Under the pieces are notes generated by a model that did no database searches, was not told the DNA's origin, and saw nothing but the letters and a program-made list of their open reading frames with translations. A program made the translations under genes and the position numbers. Positions 1-6,423 of a stretch of DNA of 15,907 nt are shown here, piece by piece (positions within the stretch are counted from its first letter, which is position 1; each line of letters starts with the position of its first letter). The stretch is taken from positions 1 to 15,907 of the forward strand of contig JWZX01001641.1 in assembly GCA_001275005.1 (NCBI GenBank), given 5' to 3'. Origin of the DNA: Chrysochromulina tobinii (lineage: Eukaryota > Haptophyta > Prymnesiales > Chrysochromulinaceae).

Positions 1-280
1 GAAGCCAGCTTGCATCATGAAGATCAGTGCGGAGGCCCACAGAAGAAAGAATCTGCGTGCGGCACGTGATACACAACAGTCGCTCACTTGCATGTTGGAT
101 ACTGCTCACTGGCAGGTGCAACTTGGCAGACGAATGGTTGGCAGACGAATGGTTGGCATTGTGGACGAATGGTTCGACTGCGGGCGGGCGGCGTGCTCAC
201 GTGTCCACCTCCAACAGCGTTGCAGCATTCTCTTCTTCAACCGCCGCGAGGCGGCTGATGAGACTGTCGTACTCGGCTAT
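1..280 (-). pseudogene. 5' fragment of a second ammonium transporter gene, start codon lost, open at left edge
   Basis: Read on the minus strand, this is a near copy of exon 1, intron 1 and the start of exon 2 of the intact ammonium transporter at 2617. Exon 1 runs 280-201, the intron 200-53 (GTGAGC donor and CAG acceptor both kept) and exon 2 from 52 past the window edge. Exon 1 is identical to its partner from the codons for AEYDS to the donor. The codon equivalent to ATG is ATA (278-280), and a 15-bp in-frame stretch (five codons after the start) is missing. Exon 2 gives FFLLWASALIFMMQAGF with no frameshift; the only exon 2 difference is the last visible base, a silent TTC/TTT change. No in-frame ATG is seen just upstream. 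It could be a pseudogene, or a paralogue using another start or upstream exon. The body lies outside the window, so its fate is open. Confidence 0.75.
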
Positions 281-303
281 GGCACAGGGGTCTTGACGGA
301 CTG
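1..303 (-). repeat. Left arm of a ~300-bp inverted repeat (AMT 5' region)
   Basis: The reverse complement of this stretch matches 2590-2886. The match stops abruptly near 303, only about 20 bp upstream of the lost start codon, but still holds at base 1, so the arm probably extends out of the window. Differences are few: a 15-bp loss after the start, one extra base upstream of it, a 15-bp tandem duplication in the intron (around 121-155), an ~8-bp intron insertion (around 100-108) and a handful of substitutions. Confidence 0.9.
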
Positions 304-802
304 AGTCCGAGGAAAGGCGGGGGCAGGATAGGAGAGCCACACGACGCGGAGACTGGCCGCTAGTTTTGGGACGTCAATTTGCCATCTCCTATATTAAGCT
401 CGCTTATTTAAATCAAGGAAGTTGCTGTCGGGTTTTGTCGAGGTCTTGCGCTGCGGACTTGCGTGTGCAACAGATTTTTTAGGCAAGATGCAGATTCGCA
501 CATAAATGCGATCTCCATAATGAGCTCGCTTCTATTTTTGATCAACGCGAGTTGTTCCGTGGGAGTGGTCGCAAGGGGACTGTCTGCGCTCGCTCGCCAC
601 CGTCAACAAGCTGCTTGCTTGCACCGTCAACGTCGTCGCCGACCATATCAAGTATTATGACGCGAGCCGCCTTTCTTTCTTGTGTGCTCATCGTGTATCG
701 TGGTTACCGTACACGTATGTCTAGAATTTGCGACGGTTCGTGTATGGACCAAGAACCAAGTGGCGGTGCGTTCACGCGAGTCCTTCTGAGCTGACACATA
801 CG

Positions 803-849
803 ACCTGACCATTCGCAAAATGGTAAACCTGACCATTCGCAAAATGGTA
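803..849. repeat. Two-copy 24-bp tandem repeat with internal palindrome
   Basis: A 23-nt unit (803-825 and 827-849) occurs twice without mismatch, with one base between copies. Each copy contains ACCATT, a 5-nt spacer and AATGGT, a 6-bp inverted repeat. Perfect duplication of a palindromic unit suggests either a recent tandem duplication or a paired protein-binding site. Function is not shown. Confidence 0.85.
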
Positions 850-1039
850 GTCTGTTAAGTCTGGCCGAAATGAATTATAGAGGTCGTATCAACTCGGTGA
901 TCGAGAAGTTCGGTTTTAAGTTCGGTTGTGTACGTTGTGAAGAAAGTTGGTGTTGATGAGTCGTGTCTGAAGAAAGAGAGACTTGTAAGAGAGCAAAAGA
1001 GTCGAGTCTGAATACATGTGACGAAAGGCTGTGTTTCGT

Positions 1040-1083
1040 GACTTGACTTGACTTGACTTGACTTGACTTGACTTGACTTGACT
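1040..1083. repeat. (GACTT)n microsatellite, about 8.8 copies
   Basis: Eight perfect GACTT units are followed by a partial GACT. The array ends about 35 bp before the ATG of the glycosyltransferase gene. It supplies the in-frame TGA at 1079-1081 that closes the upstream frame, so it lies in the 5' leader or promoter. Confidence 0.95.
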
Positions 1084-1117
1084 CGTCAGGCGTGGCCGCG
1101 AAATTTATGGGGGCGAA

Positions 1118-2287
1118 ATGCGCGCGCTCTCCGCCTCCTCGTCTGACGTTGCCGTGTGCGTGCCACTCTTCCTGGACCCGAAACTATCGCAGCACTGGTT
1201 TCATCACGGTTTGCAGCCAGCGGCCGCGGCCGCGGTGGCCATCCGGACGTCGGTGGCGGCGCCGGGTAAGAGCAATGCTGGGTTGCTCCGCCTCTCCCAC
1301 GACGCTTCATGCACGGTGGTCGCACCGTCACGCTTGGTCTCTGTGCTGCAGAGCAATGCAATGGTTCGCTTCCTGTTTGAGACCGTGCTCTCCCAGGGTC
1401 GCTTTCGCATCGCGGGGTACGTGGCTGGCGATTCGACCGCCTCAATTACCCACAGTGCAACCCGGCGCGGATGCATCGGCCAAGATTGGACGGAGGCAAA
1501 TTTGAGCACCGTGGTCGGCACGCGCTTCCCGGCGGTCAACTACGAGCTGCGCAGCGCGCGGCCCGCCTTCTGGCGAGGGTGCGGGCTCGACGCGATGCCA
1601 GCGAGCCGGCCGCTGATGCGTGATGGACGGTATGCACCCATGAGGCGAGTGCTTGTGTATGAGCGCGACGCGAACCGACACGTGGCCAATCTTGAGGCCG
1701 TGCTCGCCGCGCTCCGTACCCTCGTTGGTGCCGACGGCAGCGTGCGCCTCGTGCACCATGAGCCGACGCGCAGCCCGTGCGAGCTCGTTCGCGTGGTGGC
1801 GGAAGCGGACTTGCTCGTGTCCGTCCACGGGTTCAATAGCGCGCTTCTCCTCTTCCTGCGGCGCGGCGCGGGGTTCGTTGAGATCTTCCCGCGTGGCTAC
1901 GCGTGGCCCCAGGACGCCATCTCGCGCGTGGCGCCCTACCTCGGGGTGCGCCACGCCCACGTGTACGGCACGCCGCAGGCGCCCAGTCTGTGGAAAGCGC
2001 CCGGCCCGGCTTTCCTCGCTCGAACGCTCGACAGCCTGCCTGAATGGGCCACTTCGCGCTCGAGCTTCGTGGCTATGCTCCATCGGACCGGCCGGCGCAT
2101 GCACGACCTGCACGTGAACACGAGCGCGCTCGGCATCGCCGTTCGGGCCCTTGCCAGCCGGAATGCGACGCGCGTTGGTCGGCGCGATGCCTTTGTGCGC
2201 CTGCTGCCCGCACGCTTGGGTCGCACGCACACGACCAAAGCGGGACAGGTCCGTTGGAACGCCGAGGACGCGCGGAGGCAACGGTGA
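1118..2287 (+). CDS. GT61-family (DUF563) glycosyltransferase-like protein
   Basis: The 389-residue frame starts at the first ATG after an in-frame stop (1079-1081). The C-terminal half resembles the GT61/DUF563 catalytic region, which in characterised members transfers xylose, arabinose or GlcNAc in the secretory pathway. An RRVLVYERDANRH block near residues 176-188 is followed by NLEAVLAALR (191-200), then AEADLLVSVHGFNSALLLF (228-246) and GAGFVEIFPRGY (250-261). The H-G pair and the E-I-F-P strand match the family's usual HGAGLTN...EI.P pattern, although the A-G-L-T-N part is changed. No signal peptide or membrane anchor is visible at the N-terminus, which is unusual for a Golgi enzyme and may mean a missing upstream exon or a divergent member. 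A GCGGCC run near 1220-1237 encodes a short Ala stretch. The gene lies between the two inverted AMT copies. Family call moderate; substrate unknown. Confidence 0.65.
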   Translation: MRALSASSSDVAVCVPLFLDPKLSQHWFHHGLQPAAAAAVAIRTSVAAPGKSNAGLLRLSHDASCTVVAPSRLVSVLQSNAMVRFLFETVLSQGRFRIAGYVAGDSTASITHSATRRGCIGQDWTEANLSTVVGTRFPAVNYELRSARPAFWRGCGLDAMPASRPLMRDGRYAPMRRVLVYERDANRHVANLEAVLAALRTLVGADGSVRLVHHEPTRSPCELVRVVAEADLLVSVHGFNSALLLFLRRGAGFVEIFPRGYAWPQDAISRVAPYLGVRHAHVYGTPQAPSLWKAPGPAFLARTLDSLPEWATSRSSFVAMLHRTGRRMHDLHVNTSALGIAVRALASRNATRVGRRDAFVRLLPARLGRTHTTKAGQVRWNAEDARRQR

Positions 2288-2616
2288 CGGCGGCTGCAGC
2301 GCCGCCCGCGCACGCCTCTCCCGGGGCTTGTGAGTGTGTGTCTGGCCGTGACCGCGTGAGGGCCTTTACCCTGAAACGTCGATACGGTCGAAAAGCCCGC
2401 AACGAAAGACCCTGAAAATGAATGAGTTCCTGATTAAAGAAGCGAGATTACTAAATGAGATCTCAAAATATCGAAAGTGATTGACGACACAAAATAAGCG
2501 AAGCATTCGCACACCAGCGTCTTGGACAGTCTCAGCGTCGAGGCTCGCCAAATTCGCGTTGTCCAGAAGCCTCGTCACCCACTCGCCTTCGACTCAGTCC
2601 GTCAAGACCCCGTGCC
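2288..2616. other. Spacer between glycosyltransferase and ammonium transporter
   Basis: This 329-bp stretch holds the 3' flank of the glycosyltransferase gene and the upstream region of the ammonium transporter. The section 2400-2500 is notably AT-richer than the coding regions on either side. No gene is seen. From about 2590 it is shared with the inverted copy at the left edge. Confidence 0.6.
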
Positions 2617-2886
2617 ATGGCCAGCATCACCCAGGCCGAGTACGACAGTCTCATCAGCCGCCTCGCGGCGGTTGAAGAAGAGAATGCTGCAACGCTGTTG
2701 GAGGTGGACACGTGAGCACGCCGCCCGCCCGCAGTCGAACCATTCGTCCACTATGCCAACCATTCGTCTGCCTAGTGGCACCTGCCATATCCAACATGCA
2801 AGTGAGCGACTGTTGTGTATCACGTGCCGCACGCAGATTCTTTCTTCTGTGGGCCTCCGCACTGATCTTCATGATGCAAGCTGGCT
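2590..2886 (+). repeat. Right arm of the ~300-bp inverted repeat (AMT 5' region)
   Basis: This arm matches the reverse complement of 1-303. It covers about 27 bp of leader, all of exon 1, all of intron 1 and the first 50 bases of exon 2 of the intact ammonium transporter gene. The right limit at 2886 is set only by the window edge truncating the partner arm. Confidence 0.9.
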
Positions 2887-4414
2887 TTGCCACCCTCTCA
2901 GCTGGCTCCATTCGCGCAAAGAATGTGAAGAACATCCTCCTCAAGAATGTGCTGGACGCGTGCGTGGGTGCGATCGTGTGGTACTGCGTTGGCTACGGCC
3001 TCGCCTACGACGCGGACAATGGCGTCAACGGTCCGTGCAACGCTGCCTCACGTTGACACTCTGATCGGCCCAGGCTCCGTCCTGAGTGTGTGTGCTTGCT
3101 CTCGTCTTGTCGCGTGCGCGCAGGCCACAAGGCTATCGGCTTCATCGGCAGCGGCCCGACGAACTTCGCGCTCTCGTCGGTCGGCGACCACTCCGGGCAG
3201 GATAAGGGCAAGACCTGGATTATGTGGCAGTTCCAATACGCCTTCGCAGCATCGGCGGCCACCATCGTCTCAGGCGCGGTCGCTGAGCGCTGCCAACTCG
3301 GCGCTTACCTGATCTACACGGCGGTCATCACGGGCCTCGTCTACCCGGTGGTGGTTCACTGGGTGTGGGATCCTGCCGGCTTCCTCTCCGCCTTCAACTC
3401 GGATGACAGTGTCCGCATCTACACGGGCTGCACCGACTTTGCCGGCTCTTGCGTCGTGCACATGGTCGGCGGCTGGGCGGCCCTGGTGGCGGCATGGGTC
3501 CTCGGCCCGCGTATTGGCCGCTGGGAGCGCCCGGAGCTCTTCGAGGGCCACTCGACGCCCCTTGTGATCATCGGCACCTTCCTCCTCTGGTTCGGCTGGT
3601 ACGTGCCCTGTGGACGTGCCCTGTCGACGTGCCCCGCCCGGCCTCCAACCGCATAGTGCCCCGCGCTTTGCACACACATTTCCCATGGGTGACTGTCAGT
3701 CCCACGACGCCCGCATCGCTGACGTGCGCCTGGGTGGCTCGCAGGTACGGATTCAACCCTGGCTCGACGCTGATGATCCATGGCCAGGCCAACGTTGCAG
3801 CGCGTGCGACGGTCACCACCACCCTCGGCGCTGCCGCGGGTGGCATCTCGGGACTCTTCATCAAACGTCACTTGCCGGAGTGGGCTGGCGGGACGGGCCT
3901 CTACGACATCGCGCACACGTGCAACTCACTGCTCGCTGGTCTGGTGGGCGTGACCGCGGGCTGTTCGGTCATCTACCCTTGGGCGGCCATCGTCATTGGC
4001 TTCTTCGCCGCCCTCGCGTACCACTTCGCCTCGTGCCTCATGCGCCGACTTCGCATCGACGACCCTCTCGACGCCTTTGCGGTGCACGGCGCGAGCGGCC
4101 TCCTTGGCACCATCATGGTGGGCGTCTTTGCCGTCAAGGAGTACCACACGGCGATCGGCGTCGTGAAGCCTGACGCGGGCATCTTCATGCCCGGCACCAC
4201 CGGTGAGATCTTGGCCGCGCAGGTCGTCTCGGCGATCATCGTGATCATCTGGGTCGTGTGCTGTTCCCTCATTCTCTTCGGCACACTCAAGGCGCTGGGC
4301 ATCTTCCGCGTGCCGGCCGAGTACGAGGTGGCCGGCCTCGATGTCTCCAAGCACGGCGGCAGCGCCTACTCATCGGAAGCTAACGTTGCGCTCCAGTTCT
4401 CCCAAAAGGTGTGA
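2617..4414 (+). CDS. AMT1: AMT1-type ammonium transporter, four exons
   Basis: Modelled as join(2617..2711, 2837..3030, 3124..3598, 3745..4414), 477 residues, in the usual AMT size range. The protein is an 11-helix plasma-membrane carrier for ammonium uptake. Junctions restore family motifs: VD-T-FFLLWASALIF (intron 1, GTGAGC), NG-HKAIGFIG (intron 2, GTCCGT) and WFG-W-YGFNPGS (intron 3, GTACGT). Pore residues known from AmtB are present: the gate Phe in YAFAASAATIVSGAVAER (about F137), Trp in HWVW (W178), Asp in DFAGS (D201), the twin histidines H209 (VVHMVGG) and H369 (DAFAVHGASG), and Phe in GFNPGS (F258). The C-terminal tail GLDVSKHGGSAY matches the regulatory tail of plant AMT1 proteins, with Ser456 where Arabidopsis AMT1;1 has phospho-regulated Thr460. 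Exon 1 encodes a polar 30-residue N-terminus. The intron 2 donor is the weakest call; GT at 3052 also keeps frame and would add seven residues. Confidence 0.95.
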
Positions 4415-5426
4415 ACACGAGTCTATCCGCGTGACTTTACACCGTCCTGTGCGCCGTAGGCTACCTCGCTCCTATAATCGGCTGCGTGCCTTTGCGCCGC
4501 AGGCGTCCGGCTCCGATGGCTCCGCGAAGGGCTCCGTGAAGGAATCTCAAGGATCTTGGACGGCCAAGACGGGCAGTTCCCCAGATACGACGACGGACCA
4601 TATTCTTGGATCCAAAACTGGTTCATCAGCCGAAGATTAAGCCGTCCATTTTCGTGGCCGACAACACTCACCATCTTGCATCTTGGGCCACGCTTTCATG
4701 GATCAATCATGGATCAGGGTCCATGGACCACGCTTCATCTAACGAGCACGGCCTGTGTCAGCATATCGTCGAGCTGCATACATGTACTAAATATCTCATG
4801 CCGCTTGCCGGCTGCGGCTCAGGTGTCTCCACGACCGTATCAATCTGCTCCGATATCAAGGACGTCGAGACAGCAGACGCAGGACTCACGGGAGCTCGGG
4901 CCGCGGTCAAGTTTGGGCTTTGGCCCACCCCGGGGCGACCGGGGAAGCGGGACGCTGGACGCGGGAGCGCCGCGGCGACGGGCGCGGCGTGGGCGCCCCC
5001 GCCGCGCCGCCTCGCCCCTGCCCCGGTGTGAGACGGGGCCGGTGTCGGTGTGCTTGTGCGTCTCCCGACCAGCCGACCTCGTCCGCGCTCCGCCTCGCGG
5101 ACACCCCCCCGCGACGACCCCGAAAAGGGAGACGTCCGTCCGCGCACAGCAGAGTAGAGAGTTTCCAGAGACCAGAGTCGCATGACCGGTGACCCAAAGA
5201 ATCTAGGTAACCTTCTAACGTACCGGCTACCGTTCATGTAGATGTACGTCACGCAATCGCCCTATACGACACCTCGGCCGGTCGACTGACAACGCGCGGG
5301 AGCAATGACGAATGCGCGGGTCGGACGCGGACCCCCCACGTAGGACCGTTGACGAGGCTACGCGGCAACGGCCGCAGGGAGGGCTTCGATTAAGAGCGAG
5401 GCTGAAAGGAAGGATGCAGGCCAGCA

Positions 5427-5533
5427 GCGCGCGCTCGGGACAGCGTCTCGTACAGTGTGAGCCAGGGCCGGGGGCACTGGCGCGCGCTCGGGACGGCGTC
5501 ACCGACAGCAGCGCGAGCAAGGGCCGGGGGCAC
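5427..5533. repeat. Two-copy diverged tandem repeat, ~53-56 bp
   Basis: Each unit begins with GCGCGCGCTCGGGAC (5427 and about 5480) and ends with AGGGCCGGGGGCAC (5464-5477 and 5520-5533). The middles differ in sequence and length. Confidence 0.8.
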
Positions 5534-5628
5534 GGCAGAAACTCGGGGGAGAGGTTCTGTGGACGGCCAGGTGAGAATGACGCGCAGACTATGTACAGAG
5601 GCGAGCGAAACGTCAGTTTGTGTGGTCA

Positions 5629-5661
5629 GTCGGCCGGTCCCCTTCTTGAGGGCCGGCCGAC
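5629..5661. repeat. Inverted repeat able to form a GC-rich hairpin
   Basis: Arms GTCGGCCGG (5629-5637) and CCGGCCGAC (5653-5661) are perfect 9-bp complements. CCC/GGG just inside, offset by one unpaired base, can lengthen the stem. No poly-T run or gene end is associated, so I do not call a terminator. Confidence 0.8.
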
Positions 5662-5839
5662 ACGGTCGAGTGACCCACTCCCCTATGCTATTACGCAACT
5701 AACTTCTCAACAGGTGCCCGCACCGGGAGAGAAGCCAAGTGGCTCAGCGGCGCCCTCCTCCCGGACCATCACGGGCAAAGCACCAATCGAGAATCGTGAC
5801 GACGCACCTGTTAGACCTGGCGGTTGGTCGTTGGTGCAT

Positions 5840-5858
5840 AACCGCCGTGCCGGCGGTT
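5840..5858. repeat. Short perfect hairpin, 7-bp stem and 5-nt loop
   Basis: AACCGCC (5840-5846) and GGCGGTT (5852-5858) are perfect complements around GTGCC. A related GGCGGTTGG lies about 20 bp upstream. It may be a chance feature of GC-rich spacer. Confidence 0.7.
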
Positions 5859-6423
5859 GCAGCCGTTTCCCCCTACGTTGTACGTAGCTCATAGTACAGT
5901 TCATACCTCGGATAAATAAAGCGAGCGCCTTCGCTCCTTGCCTGCTTCGAAAAGTACCACTTCTGCCTTTGCACGAGCACATGTTTTTCTTCCTTTTGAC
6001 AAGGCCTTTTGACTTTGCACTTGGTTCTCACGGCTCTCGAGATGAAACGACAAACGCCAAACGGGGTGGGGAAGCCGGCGGTAGCACTCAAAACATCAAT
6101 ACTTGCGCAACAAGAGCTTAGCGGGGGTGCGACGTTATCCCGTTAAATGACCCAATTAAAGAGTCGCTTCGGTCCTGGAGGTTCGTGCTCTCGGATCCAC
6201 AGCTGGGTCGTAAAAATGTTATAGATATGTGAACCAGGTGTGTCCCGGCTCCTCCGTTCTTAACTAGTCCAAACTGCGTCTAGTTGTATCATCTCAGCGC
6301 GGCCGAATTGCGCGTCGCCGTGGGCTTTTCTTGTCACCGCCGCTTTCGGTCGGTTCAACGATGCGACGGAGATTCGTCGGCGAATCATTCTAGGCGAAAT
6401 TGCGCCGGGTGTTGGCCGTCGCC

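Larger units (their letters stand above)
304..1117. other. Spacer without a convincing gene
   Basis: This stretch is less GC-rich than the flanking genes, and its short open frames have no recognisable domain or favourable composition. It holds a palindromic 24-bp tandem repeat (803-849) and a pentanucleotide microsatellite (1040-1083). It is the upstream region of the glycosyltransferase gene at 1118 and of the inverted AMT fragment on the other side, so promoter elements are expected, but I can point to no specific box. Confidence 0.6.
4415..6423. other. ~2-kb region without a convincing gene
   Basis: Several open frames cross this stretch, but their translations are Arg/Pro/Ser-rich with no recognisable domain, and none joins a neighbour by a plausible splice. 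The part near 4950-5110 is extremely GC-rich, while 5890-6260 is clearly AT-richer. It holds a two-copy diverged repeat (5427-5533), a strong hairpin (5629-5661), a smaller one (5840-5858) and short ATGGATCA-type repeats around 4700-4725. I looked for tRNA A/B boxes, long terminal repeats and transposase or reverse transcriptase motifs and saw none. It contains the 3' flank of the ammonium transporter and the promoter of the IQ/EF-hand gene. Confidence 0.55.

Noticed and set aside
1-303. Left AMT copy as a retrocopy
   Set aside because: Intron 1 with donor and acceptor is present, so it was not made from spliced mRNA.
1040-1083. GACTT array as a CRISPR or telomere-like repeat
   Set aside because: It has no spacers, the unit is only 5 bp, and it is not a known telomere motif; it is a simple microsatellite.
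1442-2281. Long minus-strand open frame (279 codons) across the glycosyltransferase gene
   Set aside because: It is a GC-rich antisense shadow: the translation is Arg/His/Ala-rich with no motif, while the plus strand carries GT61 signatures.
2522-3064. Plus-strand open frame running through the AMT leader, intron 1 and exon 2
   Set aside because: It is in a different frame from the conserved AMT residues; the spliced model explains the region better.
4556-5185. 209-codon plus-strand open frame after the AMT gene
   Set aside because: The composition follows base bias (Arg/Pro/Ser), there is no domain, and it overlaps other equally long random frames.
5629-5661. Hairpin as a bacterial-type terminator
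   Set aside because: No U-tract and no adjacent gene end, and the window is eukaryotic.
5312-5887. 191-codon plus-strand open frame, considered as a transposon or rDNA-derived fragment
   Set aside because: No reverse transcriptase, transposase or rRNA core sequence is recognised, and it crosses repeats and a hairpin. Left unassigned.
6120-6240. Possible small structured RNA or tRNA in the AT-richer stretch
   Set aside because: No A-box/B-box pair or cloverleaf could be built by eye; too weak to report.
6400-6423. N-terminal extension of the IQ/EF-hand protein by eight residues
   Set aside because: The frame there begins with TTG; the ATG at 6424 has a near-ideal eukaryotic context.
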